From positions 23,998,760-24,062,759 of the forward strand of contig CAXIPT010000001.1 of assembly GCA_964030475.1 (NCBI GenBank): a DNA stretch of 64,000 bases, given 5' to 3'. The number at the start of each line of letters is the position of its first letter. Within the stretch, counting starts at the first letter, position 1. The notes below the pieces were generated by a model. It searched no databases. It was not told the DNA's origin and saw nothing but the letters and a program-made list of their open reading frames with translations. Positions 42,753-53,637 of this stretch are shown one piece after another. A program made the translations under genes and the position numbers. This stretch comes from Tethya wilhelma (lineage: Eukaryota; Porifera; Demospongiae; Tethyida; Tethyidae).

Positions 42753-43480
42753 CTTAGGTTTTAATTATTAAAGAGAATCAGTACCAGTATATAATAATAG
42801 TCTCTCTACTAGTCTTTTGTGTAGACCTCGTTAACACCCCTCGACTGTAATAGAAAAAGTGGGAGGAGCTGAAATGACATTCATAACCCTTTCATCACCG
42901 CATTCACGTGATGTGCAATCATTTACAATCATTTTTGTGCACTAGAACTCTCCTTTTAGTGCAGGCAAAAAAAGAAGAAGGTGTCCAGCTCCTCCCATTT
43001 ATTGCTCTTTTTGCATGCATATTATCTGATAACTTTATAATAATAATTATTATTAGCATAATCTCAGCCCGTGAGTATTAAAAAAAATCTAAACATTGCA
43101 TGAGCTGCAGTAATATACGTAATACAAGCATGCAGAGAGCAATCTAGCATTGCAAACAAAATTGAAAGTACTGCGGTGCAGATTCTAATTCAATTAGCGA
43201 AAAGAAGATCCCGCCACAGAATTTAAATTTTGGAGCCAAATTAAACTAGTCGGAAATGACTGGTTTAAACCAGTCTAGTCTACTTGTCTTTCACGAGGTG
43301 TTTTTTTCAAGTCGCCGCCTGAGACTCATTGTTTATGGACGCACCGTCTGAATCTCACTGTTAAACACTCACAGCGGAGCTTAAAGGTATGATAAGCTAT
43401 TTTGTTATTGTGACTCACTAATGAACTGTGTGATTGTGTAAATGATTTGTAGCGTGTACTGAAGAGCATTATAATACCAG

Positions 43481-43481
<1 letters not shown>

Positions 43482-43561
<80 letters not shown>
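43482..43561. repeat. Perfect (GT)n microsatellite at an assembly gap
   Basis: About 80 nt of uninterrupted GT repeats immediately before the N at 43562. Confidence 0.9.
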
Positions 43562-44461
43562 NCTCTTTTCAGCTCAAGCAGCAGCTTTCTTTCTCAGTCA
43601 CCACTGATCAAGTTTCTCTCAAGTGCAAAAATCACGATGAACACGTGGACCTACGCGCATGCGCTGTAGATTGAGATGCACTGGCAATGATCGTCATAAA
43701 CATATACCATTTTTATAAGACGAGGACGTACGACAGACGACAAATATATAACATATAATATATAGAAAATTTCGCCGTTGACTACACTAGTGTGGGGCTC
43801 GCTCCGGCTCGCCCCAATCATTGCGTTTATGATACTGAGGATCCATATGAGGGATCAAGCATAAAAATGAAGTAGTCATGTGCCGAAATTGAGACATTCC
43901 TTGTTCCAATACTTTTTACCGCACTGCCCATTCCTACACTACTTATTTTTTTGAAATTTTTGCTACTTGTACAATTGTGAGCCCATTCTAGTTTTGTTCC
44001 AGTTCTTGTAGCATGGAAGTTATCTTAACTTAAAGTGCTACATGATTTTAAAGTATGTGTTTAGATAATTCATAGTTACATGATCTAACTATTGTTTGTT
44101 GCTTGGTTTCAACAAGGTTCACTCTTAATAAGCTTTTTACCATAATGCAAAAAATCAGACTAAGTTTACACATGTATGAGCATGCAGTGCATGGTGTAAA
44201 AAGATGCAAGGACCCATTCAAGCTAGTGCAATGTCTGCATACTGCCATAATTCTACATGTAATAAACGCTATTATAAATCCTGCATGGTCATCAATGGAA
44301 AGAACACAGTGAAAAATTGTAAATTTACGGTTGCTTTCTCTTGTGTGGAAATTTGCTTAAATATCATGTCATAAATTTCAGCATCTTTCAACTTCCTGTT
44401 TCCACTTGCTGTATTTCAGTACTGCTGAAACATGGTGAACACTAACTGAAATATTCATTCT

Positions 44462-44712
44462 ATCTTTCCACACTGCTTATAATATGCTGAAACATGAAAC
44501 ACCATGTTTCCATAGTAGTTGAACTATGCTTAAATTCTTAATGTTTATTTCCACACTGCTAATATCATGTTGAAACACGAAACATCATGTTTCCATAGCA
44601 GTTGAAGTATGCTTAAAGTTGGAAGTTTATTTCCACACTGCTTTTATCATGTTGAAACACAAAACATCATGTTTCCATAGCAGTTGAAGTGTGCTTATAT
44701 AAATCCTCAAAT
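44462..44712. repeat. Minisatellite, about three copies of an 83-nt unit
   Basis: Each unit contains TTTCCACACTGCT, TGAAACA.GAAACA.CATG and TTTCCATAG.AGTTGAA; unit starts fall near 44465, 44548 and 44630. A partial, decayed unit precedes it (about 44390-44460). No coding potential seen. Confidence 0.75.
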
Positions 44713-45194
44713 CCTAGTATATTCACCATGCAGTTTGTTTCCACTGAGCCACAGAAAAATATTAGCTAATTAAACATGCATGCTGAGCACATTTATTGGG
44801 TATAATATTATGCATGATTTACCGACTGTGTATACTGGCAGATACATAATTTTTATTATGTAGCCCAATTATATGCTCTAATTGTGTATCATAGTACTAT
44901 GATAATTGTTTAGCTAGTCACAGAGTTAAATCATTCATCAATGCCCAACAGTATATACTACTTAGTCATTCAATGGGCATGTGTAGTCACAGAATAGTGT
45001 TTGTAACTTTGACTTATTTTGCTCTGCAGTTAGCCAAAGCATTCAGCTCAGTTTTAAAGTTGTTTTTTTACTCATCAATTCATGGAAGCCATAATATTGC
45101 TTTACTCTACAATGTCATGTGATGCAATGCAGAGGATGCAGTGACTTTTGATCTAACCACAGTGAACTTTAACCTTGACCACAGTTTTGNATCG

Positions 45195-45413
45195 CAAGGG
45201 GCGGTGACTCCCATATACTCTGTATACTTGCGCCTGCAACTGCAGTCATAATGGTCAACGGTCAAAGCGAAATTTTATGATGATTTTACCACATCTACGG
45301 TCAACGGTCAAGCTCGAATTTAAGGGTCAAAATGAAAATTTACAATCACGGGTCAAGAGCTTGACCGCGGTTGCAGCCACAAGTACAGAGCATGTGGGAG
45401 TCGCCGCCCCTTG
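45195..45413. mobile_element. Small inverted-repeat element (MITE-like) next to a gap
   Basis: The ends CAAGGGGCGGTGACTCCCA (45195-45213) and TGGGAGTCGCCGCCCCTTG (45395-45413) are inverted with one mismatch. The similarity continues inward for about 50 nt. The interior contains direct GGTCAACGGTCAA motifs. Total length 219 nt and non-coding. The N at 45190 lies just outside. Confidence 0.7.
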
Positions 45414-45960
45414 TATCGGTTAATTGTGGGTTACTGACTGGGTGAAGGTGACAATAAAGTAGCTATTAGAAGGGTCACAGGTGGTCAATGGCAAACAAAT
45501 AGTCACATTCCCTCGACCAGGCATCGAATGCCCCCTATTTAAGGGTCATGCAGTTATATGTGTGTGTATGTGTGTGGAATATTCCTATCTTTTTTGTCAG
45601 GTATTAATATCCAATCTGCATGGACTTGATCTGTACTTCTTACTATAATGCATGCACATTACTGTCTATTGCATGGGCTCGCCCAATGAATAAACTGAAA
45701 TGCCTTGAATTTCTAAATATTCTCAGTACTTAAGCCTATATCATTGTTCTTAACTGTAGCAGCTGCTATTTAATTTCAATCTGAGTTATTTTGTTATTAT
45801 ACAGTCTCTTTAGAAAACTTGCTCGTTGAACAGCTTCATTTACGCCCAGGGTTCTTATAAACCTCAGCTGCATGAATTCGAATCAAACCATAGTGCAATG
45901 ATTACAAATAAATTATAATAATTTATCATCATCATAGTATAGAATGCACATTATGACAAC

Positions 45961-45966
45961 TTTATT
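45961..45966 (-). terminator. Poly(A) signal overlapping the stop codon of the repeat-protein gene
   Basis: On the complement the sequence reads ACT TAA TAAAG. The AATAAA hexamer shares two bases with the TAA stop at 45965-45967. If used, the 3' untranslated region would be only about 20 nt. Confidence 0.7.
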
Positions 45967-48137
45967 AAGTACCCAGTTCTTCTCCATCACTAGCTGTGAA
46001 TGTAGCCTGAGCAAAAGCAGGCTTGTTGTAAAGTTTAGCTGTGATAAGGAATGATTTCATAATATTATAGTAAATTTTATGCATACTTGGAAATATAAAT
46101 CAGCTATATACTCACCCAGTTCCTCTCCATCACTGGCTGTGAATGTAGACTGAGCAAAGGCAGGCTTGTTGTAAAGCTTAGCTGTGAAATTGAAGAAGGA
46201 TAATTATAATATACAACCGAAATTATAGTGTACACACATGCATGATAAATTAAGGCTCACCAAGTTCCTCTCCATCACTGGCTGTGAATGTAGACTGAGC
46301 AAAGGCAGGCTTGTTGTAAAGTTTAGCTGCATGTGAGATAATAAAGTATAGTGTCCATGTATGGACCCAAATTTATGCAAAAATCAAGATTAAGACTCAC
46401 CTAGTTCCTCTCCATCACTGGCTGTGAATGTAGATTGAGCAAATGCAGGCTTGTTGTAAAGTTTAGCTGTGATAGGAAACTTATATATAGTGAAGTCCAT
46501 ACTTGAAAATAAACTTGAATCAGTATAATATTATTAATTCACCCAGTTCTTCTCCATCACTGGCAGTGAATGTAGACTGAGCAAAGGCCGGCTTGTTGTA
46601 AAGTTTAGCTATAATTATAAATAATGAGAGAATGCTTATTAAGTAAACATGAATAGTTGTCAGTATACAAAATTGCTTAAAAACTATCATAAGAGATCCA
46701 GATTTCAATATAATGTAGTTATACCCAGTTCCTCTCCATCACTAGCTGTGAATGTAGACTGAGCAAAGGCCGGCTTGTTGTAAAGTTTAGCTGAATGTGA
46801 GATCAATAATAAAGAGCGATTAACACTGATTATAACAGGATTTTCACTCTTGTAAATGCAATCAAATTAGCTCACCTAGTTCCTCTCCGTCACTGGCAGT
46901 GAATGTAGACTGAGCAAAGGCAGGCTTCTTGTAAAGTTTAGCTGTGAGATCAAAGAATGCTTATGCAACCCAAATTTTAGCAGGCTTGTTGTACAGTTTA
47001 GCTATGAGATTAAAGAAGTAAACATGAATAGTTGCAAATACAAATTGCTTAAAACCTATAATAGATATAATAGCTGAATGTGAGATTATATATTATTTTA
47101 ACAATTATTAGGAGCAATTATAACTGATTCTAATAGAAATTTGTGAACGTAATTAAATTTGCTCACCTAGTTCCTCTCCATCACTAGCTGTGAATGTAGA
47201 CTGAGCAAAGGCGGGCTTGTTGTAAAGTTTAGCTGTGAGATGAAGAATGCTCACAACCGAAAGTATAGTGCGCATGCATGTGCATAAATTTATACAAAAT
47301 TAAGATATATATACTTACCCAGTTCTTTTCCATCACTAGCTGTGAATGTAGACTGAGCAAAGGCAGGCTTGTTGTAAAGTTTAGCTGTGAGATGAAGAAT
47401 GCTCACAACCGAAAGTATAGTGCGCATGCATGTGCATAAATTTATACAAAATTAAGATATAGACTTACCCAGTTCTTTTCCATCACTAGCTGTGAATGTA
47501 GACTGAGCAAAGGCAGGCTTGTTGTAAAGTTTAGCTGTGAGATGAAGAATGCTCACAACCGAAAGTATAGTACACATGCATGTGCATAAATTTATACAAA
47601 ATTAAGATATAGACTTACCCAGTTCTTTTCCATCACTAGCTGTGAATGTAGACTGAGCAAAGGCAGGCTTGTTGTAAAGTTTAGCTTGATGTAATTATAG
47701 GGAACGATTAAAACTAATTTTAACAGGATTTCACTGCAACAGTTGTGGTATACAATTAATTTGCTCACCTAGTTCCTCTCCATCACTAGCTGTGAATGTA
47801 GACTGAGCAAAAGCCGGCTTGTTGTTAAGTTTAGCTGTGAGATTGAGAAATGCATGCAAAAATATAATTATAGTGTGAATTTATGCATGCATGCATGCAG
47901 GATGAAATTAAGATAAGACTTACCTAGTTCCTCTCCATCACTAGCTGTGAATGTAGACTGAGCAAAGTCAGGTTTAGCTGTAAAAATACAATAATATTGA
48001 TACAATAATAATTATTAAAATGATGCAACAGCTATAGAAAGACTTAATTCACATTCAAACATACCAACAACTCTGCCTTGGATCCCACGAGCCAAAGCCA
48101 AAAGGAGTATAGAAAACAAAGCGTGTGCACGCTGCAT
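45965..48137 (-). CDS. Secreted protein of tandem 22-residue repeats, 14 micro-exons; family unknown
   Basis: Exon 1 (48065..48137) encodes MQRAHALFSILLLALARG followed by IQGRVVG, a clear signal peptide. Exon 2 (47924..47977) is a 54-nt short unit. Eleven exons of exactly 66 nt follow: 47769..47834, 47619..47684, 47469..47534, 47319..47384, 47167..47232, 46876..46941, 46725..46790, 46543..46608, 46401..46466, 46261..46326 and 46116..46181. The last is 45965..46038, adding Gly-Thr and the stop. All introns are phase 1 with canonical ends. Each unit encodes one copy of AKLYNKPAFAQSTFTASDGE plus ELG. Predicted product about 310 residues, about 285 after signal removal. No Cys in the repeats and no dibasic cleavage sites. 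I do not recognise the family; a structural matrix protein or peptide precursor are both possible. Very low divergence between copies shows recent amplification. Confidence 0.8.
46980..47003 (-). pseudogene. Fragment of a 66-nt repeat exon
   Basis: On the complement these bases match the start of a repeat exon (CTAAACT.TACAACAAGCCTGC) and then diverge. It lies between exons 46876..46941 and 47167..47232 and is a decayed or truncated copy. Confidence 0.7.
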
Positions 48138-48606
48138 ATTTATTACACAAAATTAATAGTACTGCAATTATATGCAACTTCTGCCAAATTTTGTTAACAA
48201 GAATCAAGGTTGTCTAGCAAGACTTAAGTTTCTCTGATAAGAGATTGAGAATGTGTAAATATATATAGTTCAACTTTGTTCCTAATAAACAAATTCAAAA
48301 ATTTTTAATGTTATTATAATTAATATGTATCACTTCTTGGCTTTTTGCAGCCATACAATATTTGTGAGACCATTTGAGTTTTGTTCCAGTTCTTGTAGCA
48401 TGGAAGTTATCTTAACTTAATATGTAATACATGTGTTAAAATGTATTAATATGTGTAGATAATTCATAGATACATTATCTAACTATTGTTTGTTGCTTGG
48501 TTTCAACAAGGTTCACTCAAGATTATTACCGTGCAAAAAACCAGACTAAATAATTTATGAATGAGCAGTGCATGGTGCCAAAAAGGTGTAAGGACCCATG
48601 CAAGCA

Positions 48607-49406
48607 AGGGCTTATATCGACCGCCAAAGGCAGGAGAGGGCATGTAACGGCGACCCAGCAATATCGAGTCTAAAAATAGTAAAAACCACAAGTCACGTGA
48701 AATTATTGAGCTCGTGCCACATAGAGTGATTTGAGTAGATACATGCAGAGAGCATCAATTGCTCAGCCATGACAATGGTAGACTATTAGCTTCTTCAATA
48801 TTTCAAGAAGTTATTCCGGGGGTATATACCCTTATAAATTTAACTCATAAAATTAATGTGCTATAATAGCTCCTTAAAGTGTCAAGCCAGGCTCAGAGGT
48901 CAGTCTTGACTATTAAGAGCCTCAAAAAAAACTTTTCCCTTCAATTTTAAATACCAATAGAAAGTACTGTATCGATACAGTACTTTCTACTGGTATTTAA
49001 AATTGAAGAGAAAAATTTGTGCAATACACATAGTAGCCTGTAGCCTGAACTAGCAGAAATATCAATGTATGCAAGCTTCAAGATCCTCACCTTTGTTTCA
49101 GCATTGAAGGAAAATTTATAGCCATAGTTTACTGCTCATAACTCTCCCACTAGCAATGTGCATAGTTGTCTAGAAGTCTGAGGAATCAATGAATGAGAAC
49201 TACCACTCAGCCAGACTCAGCCATTCTGTGTAGGTACAAGAAGAGTGTAAGTAAGAACCGTAAACTACCAGACCATACCGTATTTCTCCGTGACACAACC
49301 ATCTATATTTAGTATATTTGGCCTGGCCATTCAAATTTTGCTGGGTACACGTAGCATATGTGCCGTTACATGCCCTCTCCCGCCTTTGGTGCGGTTGATA
49401 AACCCT
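48607..49406. mobile_element. Inverted-repeat element of 0.8 kb with internal palindrome
   Basis: The left end carries AGGGCTTATATCGACCGCC followed by AAAGGCAGGAGAGGGCATG. The right end carries their inverted counterpart ending AAACCCT; the arms are about 42 nt with a few mismatches. The flanks, 48364-48606 and 49407-49490, match a continuous repeat at 43990-44310, so the element interrupts an older dispersed repeat. No transposase frame seen. Confidence 0.7.
48939..49008. repeat. 70-nt palindrome with 35-nt arms
   Basis: The arms 48939..48973 and 48974..49008 are inverted copies with one mismatch and no spacer, centred on ATCGAT. It could extrude as a perfect hairpin. It lies inside the 48607-49406 element. 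Confidence 0.9.
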
Positions 49407-49728
49407 TGATTTTGCGTATACTGCCATGATCCTGCATGTGATAAATGCTATAAATCCTGCATAGCCATCAATGGAAAGAAATTATTTCCTGTAACCACGG
49501 TAAAAGTGTTACAAAACATCAAACATTGGGGAAAAAATTGTCACTACAGTACTAAAATTAATTGATGGCAATGTATATGCAGAAATCAGTAGTGAAAGTT
49601 ATAAGTCTGAGTTTGAAAATTTATAGGTGCATAATATTATAGTATTATGAATATAATGTCAAAATATTAATTTACAATCTACACATGTAAATCCAGCTCT
49701 CACTATCTGTAGTGGGCTATAGTGTTAT

Positions 49729-52700
49729 TCAGTGAGTGTTGGTAATGTCTATTAATAATGGTTCTTTCAGCTCAATAGATGAATGTGAAATATGTGCACG
49801 TACTTGAACTGGTGGAGTGAAGTAATCTCTCAGTATTTTCTGAGACGAAACGATATGTTTAATCTTTGTCTGTAGCCTTTCATTTAACTGTCTTCCTTTT
49901 CGAGTTTCTGTGATCTTCAAGTATAGATGGTAGAAAACAATAATGATACTCTTACATATAGCTATAGTAACTGAGGCTGTACCCATGCTGTATGGGTTAC
50001 CATAGAATTGTACGCCTGCTGTTAGAATGCCTAAGTTGAGCATGAAAGATACGTCAGCTAAATTAGCCATTTTGGATTCGTATACTCCTCCAACTAGTAC
50101 AAGGTAGGACAAGATACACAGCGTAGTGGTGCTAATAGCCATTAGGTTCAGCGAAGTGTCCCCAGATACGTTTAAAGAAAACACAAGATAAAGTGCCACT
50201 CGAACTAGCAGCAGTACTCCAAACCAGTAGCAATGTTTCTCTTTGAATGGACCTGTGTAGGCATCAAAGAGAGGCTTCAGCTTACCAACCCAACGTAGCA
50301 GTTTGTGGTGATTGTATTTTCTTAGCCACTGGATAAAGAGTAGACTAACTGTATAAGGTATTGATAGACAGAGAAGTACTATGAGGCCAGCAATGAAAAG
50401 AGGGATGTGCTTTCCTTTGAGGTAGTCAACATTTCCATCATAAAGCCACACCCTTCTCCTGTAGCCATCAGGATAAACCAGAGTGGTGGATTGAAAGATT
50501 GTGATGATGGTTCGAATGAGCTTTGCATAGGAAAGTAGAAACAGTGTCGCTAGTACTTGCACAACATTTGAACCACATAGCCTAGTAACAAAGACATAGC
50601 GGCGACTCAGTGCAATGAGGGTGATCATAATGGTCCAGATGTAGAGAGGGAAAATGAACTGAAGCCAGGTCTTAACATATGCATCAAGTCCATTGTAGAA
50701 ACACATTTCAATACCTAAGTCCAAATTCAACCAGGCAATGAAGTGATTGAGAAATGAATCTGATTTGAAAAAAGTAGTTTTGTTAGCTCGAATGATATTT
50801 GCATACAAAATCAAACCATTTATCATCCCAGTTGATACATTGAGGTTTAATACAATCATAGCTATAATTAGGAGGACACCCAAGATTGCTACAACTGGGA
50901 TCAATAGTACTGTCCAGAGACTTGAACACTTTTTGCATTTTGATGTTCCAAAGACATGACTAAAATTGCTTCCACAGCCTCCACATAGTATTCCTGATCG
51001 ATTGAAATTACATTGTTCTTCGGGATGTTCTAAATCAAGTGGCAGGTGTGATAGGCTTTGGTTACAGTAGTCAAAGGGGCAGTGATCGCTAACAATAATC
51101 CCTATGTCATTTTCCAAGTTGTGGATGAATGTAGTATTGATCCATTTTTGAGTTGGTTTCATTATCTTAAGTGTTTCAACATCACAGTCATGAATCTTAT
51201 GCTTCACTAGAGTATGATGGCAGGAGCATATCATGGATATGTTATCGAAGGAAAATCCAAATGGGCAATTGTCAAATTTAACTTTTACTGTCAAATCTTG
51301 TTTCAATATTCCAATTTCTTCATACAAGGAAGTTCTTCTGTGCCGCAGACTGTCATGTAATCTATCTAAATCTGGTGTATTCTCCCTGTTGACTGTTAAT
51401 TTCATGTCTTCAAGTTTGTTCATAGAATAAACGGTGTACTGTAAAGTTGTACAGTATGTCGTCACTTCTTGTAAGTACTGGCCTTCTTTCAATATAGCAT
51501 TACTAGTGCTTTCTAATTCAGCATGTACTATAGATGACATTGTTCCATAACCTTGTCCAACTGCTACAACATAAAGGTGAATTGTCCTACCAGGATAAGT
51601 CTCGACTTGGTGCTGGGTTATTGTACAGTTTGGGGCAAATGAAATGCATAAACAAATCCGTACAGGATTTGATGAAATCATGGAAACATTATCTTGCTCA
51701 CTGTAAAATTCAAGGCTATCAAATCCATTAAATCTCATAATGGGCAGTGTATATATGATCCACCCTCCATATAAGGCACTCCCGACAATGTCAGCAGTGT
51801 TGTTACTGAATTGTATCTTTAACTTGTCCAATGAGTTTATTTCAAATGGATTTAGTTGTGATTGCTCTGAAGAAACGAGTGGACTGAAATAAGAGTTATC
51901 AATGTACAGTGCTCCACCTTTTCCAGATGCATGATTGTTTAAGAATATAATTTTCTTTTCTTGTGATGCACATGTTTGAACATATTGATCAGAGTAAAAC
52001 CAAAGAAATTCTGGATAAAGTGCAAGCATGATAGAGCCTTGGAGACCAAGGTTGGATTTGTCAAAATATTCATAATAATATCTGTAGTACTTTTCACTGC
52101 AACTTTTAACTTGTGACCTAGCATAAAGTGATAATGCTCCTCCATCATTTCCAGAGTTATTATGAAACTCTAGACTTGTATTTCCAAGAATTGTAAGTTT
52201 TGAATCGTGTAAAACCATAACACCTGACCCACTGTTATTTTTAAAGAATATACTTGTGTCATTAAGAAGCATAATATTTGATATTTCAGCTTCGAATATA
52301 GGACAGTATTTGTGAGTGTAAGAGCAATGATTATCTTCAAGATTTATTCTACTACCAGTAGGAACAAACAAAATACTGTGATCTGTTAGCAATAGACTTC
52401 CATTGTTCCTTTTAAACAAGAAGTTTCCGCCAAGTGTTACATTAGTTTGCTGAAATATTAGTGATTGTAGAGAATTTAGAATGTTTATATTGTACAGTTC
52501 AACATAATATACATTTTTTATTCTCAAAGGGCCACACCGACACTGCACATTATGAAAAGTAGTATTATTAAAAACAACATTCATTGAACGGTCTCGTGCT
52601 AGATTTACATCAGAATTCACCTTTACACAAGATTTAGGACCAGTGAAGTTGCTGTTAGTGATAGTGACATTCAACTTTCCTCCTATTGACTCTACATTAA

Positions 52701-53637
52701 GCCCACCTTGTAAACCATCACAGTTCTTAGGCTTTGGAAAATTGAATCTAAAATTTTTCATAGCATTAAGCATTCTTAGTTTATCAAATTCTAGAATTGA
52801 CATAAATTTATTTGTACAAGACAGTTGAAACTGGAAGCTCCCGATGCCTAGTTCATGATAGTTGATGATTGTTACATTCTGCAATTGGACTTTGAACCTG
52901 CTGAGAGTAATTATTGATATCCTGCTATTGATTTCGAATTCTGTATTTGTTATCATAAGTTTAATTATTGCGTCATTAATACCCAGTAGTGTTTTAAATG
53001 TTGAAAACATTTGTGATGTTTCACTAGTGAACTCCAGGATAAAACTTTCAGAATGAGCAAATAGAAATTTAGAGTTGTTTATCTGCACACTTCCATGCAC
53101 ATTTTCCATATGTAGCCCATTTCCTGTACTATTGTATATATAAACTGTGTCTATCCTAACATTTGATGATTCGCTAATATAGATACTTATACGCCGATAT
53201 GAACTATGAAGTTGATTTCCGCAACCACAGATTTCAAACATACTCAGCAGGAGGCCACTAATTTTTTTGAAATAAAACATTAATGCTCCAGAATTTAAGC
53301 ACCTTATTACAGGAATGTTACCCGAATCTGTCTGCCCAACAATGGTTACATTATTAAGTTTTTCAAACTTTAATGAAGTCCTGCCACTTGATGTAATACT
53401 GTGCACTCCTGGTAGTAAAACTAGTGTGGTGTGTGAAGTAAATCTGTAGGATGTACCATTGGCAAGTTCCTGTAGAGTGTAGCACTTACTTGCAGGACAA
53501 AATGATGTGATCGATTCATTTCCAAGAAGTTGAGTTGTGGGAATGACATAGAAAACATCATACGTTCTGTTTTTAGCTCCCACAGATTTCCATGAAACAA
53601 CTGTATACAACAAGATGATGAAAGAATGAATTTTCAT
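49729..53637 (-). CDS. Intronless 1302-residue beta-helix receptor-like membrane protein
   Basis: One uninterrupted frame, start ATG at 53635-53637. Residues 1-21 (MKIHSFIILLYTVVSWKSVG) are a signal peptide. Residues about 50-650 show parallel beta-helix rungs rich in Asn and Gly, with polymorphic-outer-membrane-like turns such as NNSGNDGGALSLY, NNHASGKGGALYIDNS and NNTADIVGSALYGG. A Cys box around residue 840-900 contains CNFNRSGILCGGCGSNFS and CKKC. About nine hydrophobic segments follow from residue 905 (LWTVLLIPVVAILGVLL, WLQFIFPLYIWTIMITLIAL, IPLFIAGLIVLLCLSIPYTV, YWFGVLLLVRVALYLVF and others). The cytoplasmic tail ends LKEPLLIDITNTH. This layout occurs in large gene families in sponges and choanoflagellates as I recall; the ligand is unknown and a receptor role is inference. 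Absence of introns amid intron-rich neighbours is notable. Confidence 0.85.
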   Translation of the reverse strand: MKIHSFIILLYTVVSWKSVGAKNRTYDVFYVIPTTQLLGNESITSFCPASKCYTLQELANGTSYRFTSHTTLVLLPGVHSITSSGRTSLKFEKLNNVTIVGQTDSGNIPVIRCLNSGALMFYFKKISGLLLSMFEICGCGNQLHSSYRRISIYISESSNVRIDTVYIYNSTGNGLHMENVHGSVQINNSKFLFAHSESFILEFTSETSQMFSTFKTLLGINDAIIKLMITNTEFEINSRISIITLSRFKVQLQNVTIINYHELGIGSFQFQLSCTNKFMSILEFDKLRMLNAMKNFRFNFPKPKNCDGLQGGLNVESIGGKLNVTITNSNFTGPKSCVKVNSDVNLARDRSMNVVFNNTTFHNVQCRCGPLRIKNVYYVELYNINILNSLQSLIFQQTNVTLGGNFLFKRNNGSLLLTDHSILFVPTGSRINLEDNHCSYTHKYCPIFEAEISNIMLLNDTSIFFKNNSGSGVMVLHDSKLTILGNTSLEFHNNSGNDGGALSLYARSQVKSCSEKYYRYYYEYFDKSNLGLQGSIMLALYPEFLWFYSDQYVQTCASQEKKIIFLNNHASGKGGALYIDNSYFSPLVSSEQSQLNPFEINSLDKLKIQFSNNTADIVGSALYGGWIIYTLPIMRFNGFDSLEFYSEQDNVSMISSNPVRICLCISFAPNCTITQHQVETYPGRTIHLYVVAVGQGYGTMSSIVHAELESTSNAILKEGQYLQEVTTYCTTLQYTVYSMNKLEDMKLTVNRENTPDLDRLHDSLRHRRTSLYEEIGILKQDLTVKVKFDNCPFGFSFDNISMICSCHHTLVKHKIHDCDVETLKIMKPTQKWINTTFIHNLENDIGIIVSDHCPFDYCNQSLSHLPLDLEHPEEQCNFNRSGILCGGCGSNFSHVFGTSKCKKCSSLWTVLLIPVVAILGVLLIIAMIVLNLNVSTGMINGLILYANIIRANKTTFFKSDSFLNHFIAWLNLDLGIEMCFYNGLDAYVKTWLQFIFPLYIWTIMITLIALSRRYVFVTRLCGSNVVQVLATLFLLSYAKLIRTIITIFQSTTLVYPDGYRRRVWLYDGNVDYLKGKHIPLFIAGLIVLLCLSIPYTVSLLFIQWLRKYNHHKLLRWVGKLKPLFDAYTGPFKEKHCYWFGVLLLVRVALYLVFSLNVSGDTSLNLMAISTTTLCILSYLVLVGGVYESKMANLADVSFMLNLGILTAGVQFYGNPYSMGTASVTIAICKSIIIVFYHLYLKITETRKGRQLNERLQTKIKHIVSSQKILRDYFTPPVQVRAHISHSSIELKEPLLIDITNTH

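Larger units (their letters stand above)
42773..45960. other. Intergenic region between two minus-strand genes
   Basis: No confident gene. It holds a GT tract (43482-43561) ending at a gap, a solo GGGGCTCG palindromic motif (43795-43819), a solo arm of the 6692-7085 hairpin (about 43850-43975), a dispersed repeat at about 43990-44310 that recurs at 48364-48600 and 49420-49480, a minisatellite, and a small inverted-repeat element. A short frame at 43573-43674 after a plausible acceptor (TTTTCAG) could be a terminal exon but is cut off by the gap. Confidence 0.5.

Noticed and set aside
43573..43674. Possible terminal exon encoding a short tail after a TTTTCAG acceptor
   Set aside because: It follows directly after a gap and a GT tract, has no partner exon and no recognisable domain.
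46000..48000. CRISPR-like array, because 66-nt repeats alternate with unique sequence
   Set aside because: Each repeat is a coding exon with splice sites, in frame with a signal-peptide exon; spacers are introns.
49729..53637. Bacterial contamination, suggested by outer-membrane-like GGAL repeats and a long intronless frame
   Set aside because: Base composition matches the surroundings, the protein has a multi-span eukaryote-like membrane part and tail, and it lies within a continuous animal contig.
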